Below are positions 52,192 through 61,124 of a stretch of 64,000 nucleotides of DNA, piece by piece. A program made the position numbers and the translations under genes. The notes beneath the pieces were generated by a model. The model did no database searches and was not told where the DNA came from. It saw nothing but the letters and a program-made list of their open reading frames with translations. The DNA is taken from NCBI RefSeq assembly GCF_009392895.1, contig NZ_CP045488.1, positions 1,488,001 through 1,552,000 of the forward strand, written 5' to 3'. This DNA is from Natronorubrum aibiense (GTDB lineage Archaea > Halobacteriota > Halobacteria > Halobacteriales > Natrialbaceae). The first letter of the stretch is position 1. Every line of letters begins with the position of its first letter.

Positions 52192-52422
52192 TCAGGACCC
52201 CGGCACACCGAGTGCCGAGAGCGGGCCGATGTCGACCAACTCGAGGAGCGCCCAGACCAGTGCCCCAAGCAGCGCGGTCAACACCGCGTGGGCGTAGTCT
52301 CGAGCGCTCGAGACGGCGTAGATGCCGGCGTGGAGGGCAACACCGCCGACCAGCAGGCTCACGGCGAACGTCAGAAGCCGTTCCTCGAACCCGATGGCCG
52401 TCGGCGGAGCGAGTGGAGGTAT
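52192..52422 (-). pseudogene. Small membrane protein gene lacking a standard start
   Basis: Minus-strand translation IPPLAPPTAIGFEERLLTFA, then VSLLVGGVALHAGIYAV and DYAHAVLTALLGALVWALLE, ends IGPLSALGVPGS. It has host-like codon use and two membrane helices. The first codon where homologues would be expected to start (by position before PPLAPPTA) is ATA, and no ATG/GTG/TTG lies between it and an upstream stop. Translation could only begin at a GTG inside (before SLLVGG). A pseudogene, an ATA start, or a sequencing error are all possible. Confidence 0.45.
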
Positions 52423-52445
52423 GGAATGGTCAGTTGTGTCTCAGG

Positions 52446-52949
52446 TTATTCGTCGTCCTGCTCGTCTCCGTCGTCGCCCTGCTCATCTTCGCTCGCCTGC
52501 TCGTCTCCGTTGTCGTCTTCGCTCGCGTCGTCGGCCTCGTCGGTGCCGTCGTCACCGTCGGCAGCCTCGTCATTTTCGTCAGCTGGCTCGTCGTCCGGCG
52601 TCTCCTCGCTGACCGCGTCGCCGAGCGGGCTCTCGAGAGCGCCGCTCAGGAACGACGAAATTCGGTCGTGGATCGCGGAGACGTGATCAGGGACTTGGTC
52701 GGGGAGGTCAGCGTTCGGTCCCTGTCCGCTCCGTTCGTCGGCAGCGCCGTTGTCAGCGGCTCCGTTTGCGCTTCTGTCGTTGCGTTCATCTGCGTGTTCT
52801 CGTTCGGTTGCGTTCTCAGCGTCTTGATTGTCGGCACTGTCCGCACCCGCGTCCACGGACACAGGTGCGTTTCCTGGTGCGGCGGCGACGAATCCGGTCG
52901 CCACGAGCAATACCGCGAAGACGGCTGCGATGAGCGTTGTTCGGTTCAT
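52446..52949 (-). CDS. Secreted highly acidic protein
   Basis: 167 residues from the ATG at 52949 (MNRTTLIAAVFAVLLVATGFVAAAPG), a Sec signal with likely cleavage after AAA. The mature protein has a short helical part in the middle (LPDQVPDHVSAIHDRISSFLSGALESPLGDAV). The rest is Asp/Glu/Ala-rich and disordered (DENDEAADGDDGTDEADD and so on). It shares its start (MNRTT) and design with the protein at 50.0-50.7 kb. No known domain. Confidence 0.6.
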   Translation of the reverse strand: MNRTTLIAAVFAVLLVATGFVAAAPGNAPVSVDAGADSADNQDAENATEREHADERNDRSANGAADNGAADERSGQGPNADLPDQVPDHVSAIHDRISSFLSGALESPLGDAVSEETPDDEPADENDEAADGDDGTDEADDASEDDNGDEQASEDEQGDDGDEQDDE

Positions 52950-53216
52950 AGCTGCATCCGATCCTGGGTGGCTCGACCGACTTGAAGGGGGGATGCTGTA
53001 AACGCGGTTTTCGACGGTTTGCATCCGTTTCCCGGGACGTTTTCGTTGCTTTGGCTCCCGTTTGACGCGGTTGGAACAGAATCGAACCGGTGTGCCACGC
53101 CGTAGCGGCGACCCATGGGGCCTCGCCGCGGCGCGCTCGCCACCACGACGATGGCCGAGTAGTGTCACCACCTAGCTAGACACAACGAATTTCTCCACTG
53201 TCCGTGACAATCGGGT

Positions 53217-53810
53217 ATGGTCGAGACGACTGCGGAGATCGTGCTGTTCGACGGGTTCGACGAACTCGACGCGATTGGACCCTACGAAGTGTTCGAAAAC
53301 GCGGCCCAGTTCGGCGCGTCACTCGAGACGTCTCTGGTCACGCTTGAGGAGACCGATCTCGTGACTGCCAGCCACGACCTGCGCGTCGAACCGCAGGGAA
53401 CGCTCGGCGAGCCCGATATCCTGCTCGTCCCCGGCGGCGGCTGGACGACGACGGGCGGCGCTCGAGCCGTCGTCGAGGACGGTGTTTTGCCGCAGGAAGT
53501 CGACGACTGCTACACGGCGGGGGCGACGGTCGCGTCGGTCTGTACCGGTGCGATGATCCTCGCCGAAGCGGGGCTGCTCGAGGGGCGTCCCGCCGCGACC
53601 CATCCCGTCGCCGTGGACGACCTCGAGGCCTACGCTGGACGGGTGGTCGACGAGCGGGTTGTCGACGACGGCGACGTGTTGACTGCGGGCGGGGTCACCT
53701 CCGGAATCGATCTGGCGCTGTGGCTCGTCGAACGGGAGTTCGGCGCGGACATCGCAACCGAGGTCGCTGATCTGATGGTCCACGAGCGCCGCGGCGAGGT
53801 GTTCGGGTAG
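53217..53810 (+). CDS. DJ-1/PfpI family protein
   Basis: 197 residues. Class I glutamine-amidotransferase-like fold with the nucleophile elbow ASVCTGAMILAEAGLLEGRPAATHP; C109 is the reactive Cys, and E24 (GPYEVF) is the conserved partner. The fold family covers protein deglycases, chaperones and proteases; this subgroup is close to the transcription-regulator-like ThiJ/PfpI enzymes without a DNA-binding part. Followed 59 bp later by a HAD gene; possibly cotranscribed. Confidence 0.88.
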   Translation: MVETTAEIVLFDGFDELDAIGPYEVFENAAQFGASLETSLVTLEETDLVTASHDLRVEPQGTLGEPDILLVPGGGWTTTGGARAVVEDGVLPQEVDDCYTAGATVASVCTGAMILAEAGLLEGRPAATHPVAVDDLEAYAGRVVDERVVDDGDVLTAGGVTSGIDLALWLVEREFGADIATEVADLMVHERRGEVFG

Positions 53811-53869
53811 GGTTCGAGAATCGGATGCGTGCCAAACGGCTATACGCGACGGCCCGGTAGTCGGCCCAC

Positions 53870-54547
53870 ATGAACGCAGTGCTGTTCGATATGGACGGCG
53901 TTATCGTCAACAGCGAGGACTACTGGGTCGAGTTCCAGCGCGACGACATTCTCCCCGCAGCGGTGCCCGACGCGGACGTCGACGTCGCCGAGACGACCGG
54001 AATGAACTACCGCGAGATCTACGACTATCTCGAGGCCGAGTATGGCACCGACATCTCCCGTGAGGTGTTCGTCGAACGCTTTGCTGAGGCCGCCGAGGCG
54101 ATCTACACCGAGCACGTCGAGCTGCTGGACGGCCTCCCCGAACTGCTCGCGGAACTCGAGGACAGCGGCGTCGAGACGGCGGTCGTCTCCTCGTCGCCCC
54201 ACGACTGGATCAACATCGTCCTCGAACGGTTCGACCTCGAGGGCGCGTTCGATCACGTGATCAGCGCCGACGACATCGACGGGGCGAGCAAGCCCGAACC
54301 CGACGTCTTCGAGTACGCCGCCGACGAGGTCGGCGTTTCCCCAGCGGAGTGTCTCGTTGTCGAAGATTCGGAAAACGGAGTCGAAGCGGCGGCGCGTGCC
54401 GGCACCACGGTTGTCGCCTACCGGATCGACGCCCACGACGGGCTCAATCTCTCGTCGGCCGACGTGATCGTCGATTCGGCCGCCGAGCTTCGGGAGACGG
54501 TTCTCGAGGCTGTCGAGACTGATCCGGCAACACAGTACACGGACTGA
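53870..54547 (+). CDS. HAD phosphatase, beta-phosphoglucomutase-like
   Basis: 225 residues. HAD motif I FDMDGVIVNSE (nucleophile D7, acid D9), motif II VVSSSPHDW, the motif III Lys in GASKPEPDVFEYAADEV, and motif IV VVEDSENGVEAAARAGTTVV. The helical cap between residues 18 and 85 matches the phosphoglycolate phosphatase/beta-PGM group. Substrate unknown; sugar phosphates or phosphoglycolate are typical. Confidence 0.88.
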   Translation: MNAVLFDMDGVIVNSEDYWVEFQRDDILPAAVPDADVDVAETTGMNYREIYDYLEAEYGTDISREVFVERFAEAAEAIYTEHVELLDGLPELLAELEDSGVETAVVSSSPHDWINIVLERFDLEGAFDHVISADDIDGASKPEPDVFEYAADEVGVSPAECLVVEDSENGVEAAARAGTTVVAYRIDAHDGLNLSSADVIVDSAAELRETVLEAVETDPATQYTD

Positions 54548-54571
54548 CAGGGGGAGAGAAAGCGAGCGCCC

Positions 54572-56929
54572 TCAGACGACGTCGACGGTTCGGGACTCCT
54601 CGAGCGGCACCAGCGGCTCCTCGGGGATGGCGACGCTGACGGTAAACTCGAGGTCGTCGGCGTCGGCCCCGAAGACACCGACGGGAAGCGTCTCCGTGTC
54701 GCGCAGATACGTGCTCGTACTGCTCATTTCGACCCCGTTTACGGTGACGCGAATTCCAGCGCGTGCGGGTTCGCCGACGTTGCGGACCGTCACCTCGCGG
54801 ACGTCGTTCTCACCCGTCGCGATCGACTCGGGGAACGCCCCCCAGTCGACCTCGAGGACGGGCAGCGACTGGGCCCCTTCGTAGACGCGTTCGGCGACGC
54901 CCTCCGAGAGGCTGGCCGAAACGAGGCCCTCGAGGCCGGCGTCCATGACGGCTTCGGGGGTCGAGATGCCCTCCGTCGCGAGTTTACTCGCCCGGCCGGG
55001 GCCGACGCCGTCGATAGCTGTGAGCCCGACTGCGTCCTCGGCAACGCCGTTTTCGATTCGGGCTTCGACCCGGCGGGCGAGATTCGCCGCGTGTGGGCCG
55101 GCGAGTCGGTCGAGAAACGCCCCCAGCGCCGAGATGAGCCGCGTCGCGTTGCGCCGGATGACCCAGGCGTCGCTGCGCAGTTCCGACGGCGTCGAGCCGC
55201 TGGCCGCCCCGCGCAAGATCGCGAGCACCTTCCGCTGGCCGGCCTCGAGGTCGCCCGTCTCTTGGCCGACGAGGACGGCGTTGATCGCGTCGCGTTCTGA
55301 CTGACGGGCCGACACCGAGTCGAACTCACTGGCGGTCGCGACGGCCTCGAGGACATCTGCAGGCTCGAGTGTCGCACCCTCGTCGACCCGATCACACAGT
55401 TCGGCGAACGTCGCGGCCGTCTCGAGGCGCAGGTAGTACTTCGAGGCCAGCACGCCCCGCGGCGTCGCCTCGATCGACAGCTCCGGCCCGGTCTCGACGA
55501 AGCCACGATCGACCAGTCCCTCGAGGCAGTCCCGGACGCGCTGGCGAAGGTTCGGGAAGTCGTACGCGTCGGGTTTCGACTGGCCGCGGACGTAGTAGAA
55601 GGTCGTCTCGAGCCAGTCCATCACATCGTCGAGATCGGTGATCGTCCCCATTGCGATCTCGGCGTTGAGATGGGTCTCTAAGGTTTCGGCGAGTCGTGAC
55701 TCGATCTCTTTGCCGTCTCGGAGCAGTCGGCGGTACTTGTCCGCGTCCGCCCCGTCGCAGACGACCCAGCCGTAGCCGACGTCGTCGTAGCCGGGTCGTC
55801 CAGCACGGCCGAGCATCTGGAGGACGTCGAGCGGACTCATATCGACTTCGCCCTCGAGTGGGTCGTGGTGCTTCGTGTCCCGAATCACAACACAGCGGGC
55901 GGGGAGATTGACGCCCCACGCGAGCGTCGACGTCGAAAACAGGAGTTCGATGTGGCCCTCTTTGAACCACTGCTCAACGAGGTCGCGCTCGTCTTTCGAG
56001 AGGCCGGCGTGGTGGAAAGCGACGCCGTCGAGCACCGAGTTGCGCAGTGTGTCGTTGTCGAGTGCCTCCTTCGACTCCTCGTGGAAGTCGATGTCACCCC
56101 GAACGCCCATTGGAATGTCCCGTTCGGCGATCTCGTCTCTGGCTTTTTCGGCCGCGCGGACGGTGTCTTGCCGGGAGGAGACGAACACGAGCGCCTGCCC
56201 GTCATCGCGGAGGTGGGGTTCTGCGATATCGAGCGCGCGGTAGAGTCGGCGGTACTTATCGGCAAACGAGTTCTCGCCGTGGGTGTAGGTTTTGACGCCC
56301 GCGTGCAAGTCGACGGGGCGGTACTCCTCGCCGAACTCGAAGGTAGTCTCTTCGGGTGCGTCGAGCCACGCCGCGACGTCGTCGACGTTCGGCATCGTCG
56401 CCGACAGCGCAATGACGCGAGGCGCACAGAGTCGTCGCAGCCGCGAAATCGTGACCTCGAGAACCGAGCCTCGGCGGTCGGCGTCGAGCAGATGGACTTC
56501 ATCGATCACGCAGACGTCGATGTCGGTGACGAAGTCGTATCGTCGCGAGTCGTGTTTGCGCGTCGCCGAGTCGAGTTTCTCGGGCGTCATCACGAGGATG
56601 TCCGCGCGTCGCGCGCGCCGCGGGTTCAACTCACGCTCGCCCGTGACGACGTACACGGAGTAGTCCAGTTCCTCGAAGCGATCCCAGTCGTCCTCTTTCT
56701 CGTTGGTCAGCGCCCGCAGCGGGGCGATAAACAGCGCCGTGCCTCCGTCGGAAAGCTCCTTACAGATCGCCAGTTCGGCGAGGGCGGTCTTGCCCGACGC
56801 CGTCGGCGCGCTCGCAACCACGTTTTCGTCGGACTCGAGCAGCCCTGGCAGTGCCTCGCGTTGCATTCGGTTGAACTCCTCGAAGGCAAAGGCGTCGGCG
56901 AACTCGGGGAGAACCTCGGCGACCTCCAT
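54572..56929 (-). CDS. Ski2/Hel308-like DNA or RNA helicase
   Basis: 785 residues from the ATG at 56929 (MEVAEVLPEFADAFAFEEFNRMQREALPGL). Superfamily 2: Walker A APTASGKT at 41-48, DEVH box at 143-146, SAT motif ALSATMPN, motif VI QMLGRAGRPGYD. The winged helix and ratchet domains follow, then a helix-hairpin-helix (GLTAIDGVGPGRASKLATEGI). The extra C-terminal beta domain (DVREVTVRNVGEPARAGIRVTVNGVEM, CARDB-like) is unusual for Hel308. Likely a paralogue of canonical Hel308 acting at stalled forks or on RNA. Confidence 0.85.
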   Translation of the reverse strand: MEVAEVLPEFADAFAFEEFNRMQREALPGLLESDENVVASAPTASGKTALAELAICKELSDGGTALFIAPLRALTNEKEDDWDRFEELDYSVYVVTGERELNPRRARRADILVMTPEKLDSATRKHDSRRYDFVTDIDVCVIDEVHLLDADRRGSVLEVTISRLRRLCAPRVIALSATMPNVDDVAAWLDAPEETTFEFGEEYRPVDLHAGVKTYTHGENSFADKYRRLYRALDIAEPHLRDDGQALVFVSSRQDTVRAAEKARDEIAERDIPMGVRGDIDFHEESKEALDNDTLRNSVLDGVAFHHAGLSKDERDLVEQWFKEGHIELLFSTSTLAWGVNLPARCVVIRDTKHHDPLEGEVDMSPLDVLQMLGRAGRPGYDDVGYGWVVCDGADADKYRRLLRDGKEIESRLAETLETHLNAEIAMGTITDLDDVMDWLETTFYYVRGQSKPDAYDFPNLRQRVRDCLEGLVDRGFVETGPELSIEATPRGVLASKYYLRLETAATFAELCDRVDEGATLEPADVLEAVATASEFDSVSARQSERDAINAVLVGQETGDLEAGQRKVLAILRGAASGSTPSELRSDAWVIRRNATRLISALGAFLDRLAGPHAANLARRVEARIENGVAEDAVGLTAIDGVGPGRASKLATEGISTPEAVMDAGLEGLVSASLSEGVAERVYEGAQSLPVLEVDWGAFPESIATGENDVREVTVRNVGEPARAGIRVTVNGVEMSSTSTYLRDTETLPVGVFGADADDLEFTVSVAIPEEPLVPLEESRTVDVV

Positions 56930-56980
56930 CACACGAACGCGGGGCGTGACAGGTCAAAGGCGTTTCCTTCGAGCGCGCGG

Positions 56981-57586
56981 TTACCGCGCGTTAAACAGCG
57001 CCGCGAGGATCGCCCCAGCGGTCGCGAACACGAGCGGGTAGAGTACACCACCGAGGACGAACGCGGGGACGAACGCCGGCGCGATCGAGCCGGTCGCTTC
57101 GACGCCGAACACCTCTATTTCGGTGCTCGACTCGGCGACGAGCGCGCCAAGGGCCATGACCGCCGCGTAGCCGAGCGTCACCGGCGCGCCGACGACGACG
57201 GCCGCACCGATATCGGTGACGTTCCACTGGACAGCCGCGATCGCGCCGACCGTGAGCAATACGAGCGGCGGAATCACGTACAGGAGGTCGGCCCCCGCGG
57301 CGTTCGACTGCGCGATTAAGTCGACCGTGCTCGTGCCGCCAAGCGAGCCGAACGCGCCGCTGGCTTCGACGTCGACCATATGGGCGTTGTAGAAGTACCA
57401 GGCGACGCCCTTCCAGTCGGCAATTTCGTCGCCGAAGGCCTCGTGCACCTCGCTGACGATCAGCACGTACGTCACGAGATAGCCGATCGCGGCGGCCAGC
57501 ACCCCAAGGCCCGCACTCGCCGCGACGCTCGAGCCACGCGGTACGCCACCGGCTCCGTCATCGGTTCCCGTCAACTGTGACGTCAT
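56981..57586 (-). CDS. Haloarchaeal membrane protein (DUF7978-like)
   Basis: 201 residues, ATG start (MTSQLTGTDDGAGGVPRGSS). Hydrophobic segments at about 25-47, 100-125, 130-152 and 175-198, the first with AAASAGLGVLAAAIGYLVTYVLIV. Between the first two is a hydrophilic extracellular part WKGVAWYFYNAHMVDVEASG. The resemblance to the haloarchaeal DUF7978 group is from memory. Function unknown. The helicase gene begins 52 bp downstream on the same strand. Confidence 0.6.
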   Translation of the reverse strand: MTSQLTGTDDGAGGVPRGSSVAASAGLGVLAAAIGYLVTYVLIVSEVHEAFGDEIADWKGVAWYFYNAHMVDVEASGAFGSLGGTSTVDLIAQSNAAGADLLYVIPPLVLLTVGAIAAVQWNVTDIGAAVVVGAPVTLGYAAVMALGALVAESSTEIEVFGVEATGSIAPAFVPAFVLGGVLYPLVFATAGAILAALFNAR

Positions 57587-57785
57587 CGTACCGACTCCCG
57601 AACAGAGTCGATCGTATGGGCTTTGTGGTTTAGCTGAAAGAGAGGGCGCTAAGCCCCCTTCCTCAGGGAGCGAACGGAACAGCGTGGAGTGAGCGAGCAG
57701 GGAGGGGATACAGCGTCCGCTCGATTCTCTACCACTCTAATCAGAGTGTTTAATTAACCACATCCACTAGCAGGAGACAAGTCGC

Positions 57786-59120
57786 ATGGAGTACAGTCCA
57801 CGATACCGACTCTTCCCGACAACCGAACAGTGGGAGAGTCTCGACTGGACTCGAAACATTGTGCGACAACTCTACAATCACGCGCTCCACGAATTCAACA
57901 AAATCCCACAAGACGAAGGAACACTTCGACAGCGAGTCTGGCACGTCCGCGATGAACTCCCCAGTCTCAAACAACAGTGGACTGACCTCAAACAGATCTA
58001 CTCTACCGTGTTGCAGAAAGCTGTCGAACGTATCCGCACCAACATCAACAACCTCGGCAAGCTGAAAGCCAAGGGGTACGATGTTGGCTCGTTGAACTGG
58101 AAAGCGCCGCGTGAATTTCGGAGTTTCACGTATCGGCAATCGGGCTTCGAACTCGACACCAAGAGTGGCTCGAATAACCGAGCAATCCTCCGACTCAAGA
58201 AAGTCCGCGGCGAAACCCTGGAGATTCCAATCCAACTCCACCGCGACCTTCCTGATCACGACGCTATCAAGGAAGTCACGGTGAAGAAAGAACCCACAGG
58301 AGCATGGTACGCCTCGTTCTGTATCAGCACCAACGAACCTGAGAAACCCGCCCCAGAAAACATCGATGCAGAGGACACCGTCGGTCTCGACCTCGGCGTC
58401 CTCAACTTCGTCCACGACTCAGATGGTCGCTCCATCGGACGCCTCGACTTGTCCGACGAGCGAGAACGCCTCGAACGTGAGCAACGCTCGCTCTCTCGCA
58501 AGCAATACGAGTCGAATAACTGGGAGAAACAGCGCCTTCGAGTCGCTGAGGTTCATGCGTGTATGTCGAACAAGAAACACGACTACAAGCACAAACTCGC
58601 CCATGCGTATACAACACTGTCCGACGCGGTGTTCGTCGAGAACTTGAACGTGAAGTCGATGCTCGAAGGTGAAGGTAACGCTCGAAACAAGGCTGAAGTT
58701 GGATGGCGTGACTTCATATCACTTCTCAAGCATCACGGTCGAAAGAACGGGTGCCACGTGGTCGAGGTTGAACCGTCTGGGACGACGAAAGAGTGTGCAT
58801 CTTGCGGCGTGGAAACCGAGAAACCCCTTTGGGTTCGTGAACACTCGTGTCCCTCTTGTGGGCTTGAACTGGATCGGGATTGGAACGCGGCGTTGAACGT
58901 GAAGTCGCGTGGGCTGTCGAAACTAGGAGTGGTTCACTCCGAAGGAACGTCCTCAGAATTGCATGGCAATTCTGATGGACTGCGAAAATCGTCCGACGAT
59001 TTTCGAACGCCCGTGGAGACTGCGACCGCTGTGGACACTGTTTCCGTGTCTGCAAGTCGCGTCGTTGAAACAGGAAGCTCCTGCCTCAAGGAACGAGCGG
59101 CTGCCACCGCGAGTGAGTAG
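57786..59120 (+). CDS. tnpB: TnpB RNA-guided DNA nuclease with a 20-residue in-frame insert
   Basis: 444 residues. RuvC-like core: D202 in VGLDLGVLNF, E285 in FVENLNVKSM, and the DRDWNAALNV motif at 363-372. The zinc ribbon is CASCGVETEKPLWVREHSCPSCG. N-terminal part MEYSPRYRLFPTTEQWESLDWTRNIVRQLYNHALHEF. Near the C-terminus, 60 bp (58950-59009) with two hairpins add the 20 residues SSELHGNSDGLRKSSDDFRT between VVHSEGT and PVETATAVDT; GAACG flanks the insert on both sides. All catalytic residues are upstream of it, so the nuclease may still work. Confidence 0.88.
   Translation: MEYSPRYRLFPTTEQWESLDWTRNIVRQLYNHALHEFNKIPQDEGTLRQRVWHVRDELPSLKQQWTDLKQIYSTVLQKAVERIRTNINNLGKLKAKGYDVGSLNWKAPREFRSFTYRQSGFELDTKSGSNNRAILRLKKVRGETLEIPIQLHRDLPDHDAIKEVTVKKEPTGAWYASFCISTNEPEKPAPENIDAEDTVGLDLGVLNFVHDSDGRSIGRLDLSDERERLEREQRSLSRKQYESNNWEKQRLRVAEVHACMSNKKHDYKHKLAHAYTTLSDAVFVENLNVKSMLEGEGNARNKAEVGWRDFISLLKHHGRKNGCHVVEVEPSGTTKECASCGVETEKPLWVREHSCPSCGLELDRDWNAALNVKSRGLSKLGVVHSEGTSSELHGNSDGLRKSSDDFRTPVETATAVDTVSVSASRVVETGSSCLKERAAATASE
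58950..59009 (+). repeat. Twin-hairpin micro-insertion in the intact tnpB
   Basis: Hairpin A (CAGAATTGC, ATG, GCAATTCTG; 58954-58974), an 8-base spacer, then hairpin B (CGAAAATCGTC ... GACGATTTTCG; 58983-59005) and AACG. Bordered by GAACG at 58945-58949 and 59005-59009. 60 bp in total, so the frame is kept. Confidence 0.75.
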
Positions 59121-59186
59121 GCAGGGGTAGTTCACGTGCTGGGCCGGGACTCGAGTGGTGTGGGTGAGGAGCTGCCGCTCGGCCGT

Positions 59187-59702
59187 TCAAACCGTCGAAC
59201 CGTCGGCTGTGGTCTCCTCGAGTTGGTCGCTCAGCAGTTGCGAGGCGCGCTCGGGGTTCGCCACACGCTCGAAGACGAGCTCGGGGTCGCCCGAGCCGGC
59301 GGTGTAGACCGTCAGGTCGCCGTAGCCGAGCGCGCGGCCGGCGGCGCTCTGACTGAGGCTCGTGTTCTGGACGCGGTCGAGACGGAACTGGGTGACGTCC
59401 CTCGAGACGACGCCGTGTTTTTTGTACAGTTCCGAACTCGTGATCACGTAGCGGGTGTTGGTCCAGACGAGATACCGGGCGAACGCGAGGCCGACGCCGA
59501 CGACCGCCACGAGGAGGCCAACGGCCGTCAGGAGGCCGGCCCCATTGGTCGCCGTCCAACCGGCGAGGACGAGACCGACGAGTGCGAGGCCAACCCCGAC
59601 CGGGAGTCCGAGCCCCATCGTGATCGGGTGCGGTCGGCTCTCCCAGATGACGTCCTCGTCGTCACTGATGTGAAACCAGTCGGGGGTCGTGCCAAACGCC
59701 AT
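59187..59702 (-). CDS. PH-domain (bPH2/YdbS-like) membrane protein
   Basis: 171 residues (MAFGTTPDWFHISDDEDVIWESRP). Two membrane helices (PITMGLGLPVGVGLALVGLVLAGW and AGLLTAVGLLVAVVGVGLAFARYLVW), then the bacterial PH module NTRYVITSSELYKKHGVVSRDVTQFRLDRVQNTSLSQSAAGRALGYGDLTVYTAGSGDPELVFERVANPERASQLL. The family occurs as membrane-linked adaptors of unknown function. Divergent from lipA. Confidence 0.85.
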   Translation of the reverse strand: MAFGTTPDWFHISDDEDVIWESRPHPITMGLGLPVGVGLALVGLVLAGWTATNGAGLLTAVGLLVAVVGVGLAFARYLVWTNTRYVITSSELYKKHGVVSRDVTQFRLDRVQNTSLSQSAAGRALGYGDLTVYTAGSGDPELVFERVANPERASQLLSDQLEETTADGSTV

Positions 59703-59887
59703 CGATACCGTCTAGGGGCGCGCCCAACGTATAGCTATCAGGAGGCTACCGTGGGTAACCGCGGCATACTCCGCCGAACGGGGTCTCGAGGCTCGATTTT
59801 GCCACTCTCGCTGTGATGACCGACACAACGTGCCGGCTGGACCGCCGTAACCACCACGATTTTCACGTCGTAACCCGTTGTTCGGGT

Positions 59888-60850
59888 ATGAGCAGCGCAC
59901 GCAAACCCGACTGGTTGAAGATGCGGCCACCGTCGGGTCGGGAGTTCGCGGGCATCCGGGAGACGCTGCGCGAGCGCAACCTCCATACCGTCTGTGAAGA
60001 GGCCAACTGTCCGAACCTCGGCGAGTGCTGGTCCGGCGGCGCTGGCACCGGCGAGGGCGAGGGCGGGACAGCGACGTTCATGTTGATGGGGGATCGCTGC
60101 TCTCGAGCCTGTAACTTCTGTGACGTCCAGACCGGCGGGATGGAGCCGCTCGATCCCGACGAACCCGCGAACGTCGCCGAGGCGATCGCGGAGATCGGGC
60201 TGGATTACGTCGTCCTGACGAGCGTCGACCGGGACGATCTGCCGGATCAGGGCGCAGGCCACTTCGCAGAGACGATCCGCGAAATCAAGGCCCGCCATCC
60301 CGGCATTCTCGTCGAAGTCTTGATTCCCGACTTTCAGGGCGAAGAACACCTCGTCCGGAAGATCATCGACGCCGACCCGGACGTGATCGCCCACAACGTC
60401 GAGACCGTCTCCCGCCTACAGTTCCCCGTTCGGGATCGGCGTGCGGGCTACGAACAGAGTCTGGGCGTGCTCGAGCAGGTCGAGCGCGAGTCCGACATTT
60501 ATACGAAAACCTCGATCATGCTCGGCCACGGCGAGTACGACCACGAGGTCTACCAGACGCTCGCGGACTGTCGCGAACGCGGCGTCGACATCGTCACGCT
60601 CGGGCAGTACCTTCGGCCCTCGAGAACCCATCTCGAGGTCAAGCGTTACGACCACCCGGATAAGTACGAAACGTGGCGCCGAGTCGCCGAGGAGGAGTTG
60701 GGGTTCCTCTACTGTGCAAGCGGCCCGATGGTGCGCTCGTCGTACAAGGCGGGCGAGCTGTTCGTCGATGCCATCCTGCGCGAGGGGAAAAGCGTCGAGG
60801 CGGCTCGAGCCGACGCGCGACGCCAACAGTCACCGCAGACTGAGTCCTAA
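59888..60850 (+). CDS. lipA: Lipoyl synthase
   Basis: 320 residues from the ATG at 59888 (MSSARKPDWLKMRPPSGREF). Radical SAM enzyme that inserts two sulfurs into octanoyl groups on E2 and H proteins. First [4Fe-4S] cluster C36, C41, C47 (CEEANCPNLGEC); SAM cluster C71, C75, C78 (CSRACNFC). The auxiliary C-terminal Ser motif RSSYKAGEL is present. It precedes the pyruvate dehydrogenase genes by about 270 bp on the same strand, and its product would modify the lipoyl Lys of their E2. Confidence 0.95.
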   Translation: MSSARKPDWLKMRPPSGREFAGIRETLRERNLHTVCEEANCPNLGECWSGGAGTGEGEGGTATFMLMGDRCSRACNFCDVQTGGMEPLDPDEPANVAEAIAEIGLDYVVLTSVDRDDLPDQGAGHFAETIREIKARHPGILVEVLIPDFQGEEHLVRKIIDADPDVIAHNVETVSRLQFPVRDRRAGYEQSLGVLEQVERESDIYTKTSIMLGHGEYDHEVYQTLADCRERGVDIVTLGQYLRPSRTHLEVKRYDHPDKYETWRRVAEEELGFLYCASGPMVRSSYKAGELFVDAILREGKSVEAARADARRQQSPQTES

Positions 60851-61124
60851 TCGACTGCAACAGCGTTCGATCGACGCCCACGAGCCCATTTCACCGCTTT
60901 TCTTCGACCGAATCGTATACTCGTTCAGTACCGCTCTCTGCACATGGCTTGTGCTGGACAAACGAGTTGAAATGTCGCTCTCGTCTCACCGATGTCCATA
61001 ACAAACCACTGACGGACGAAATTCTCCGATAGGACGGCAAGAATCTCGCAAATAGTAAACTATTTTGGGAAACTCCTTTATCCTGAGCGATAGTTCGTTC
61101 GGGTATGGACAGGTGGGTTTTCCT

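Larger units (their letters stand above)
57651..59135 (+). mobile_element. IS200/IS605-type element with an intact tnpB
   Basis: Left end hairpin 57651-57710 (AAGCCCCCTTCCTCAGGGAG ... CAGGGAGGGGATAC) and right end overlapping the tnpB stop (CTGCCTC at 59091 ... TAGGCAGGGG then TAGTTCAC at 59135). No tnpA is present, so it is an IS1341-like unit. Its right end is the parent type of the solo end at 29560-29620. By analogy with ISDra2 and related systems, the right-end region would be transcribed as the guide RNA. Confidence 0.8.
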
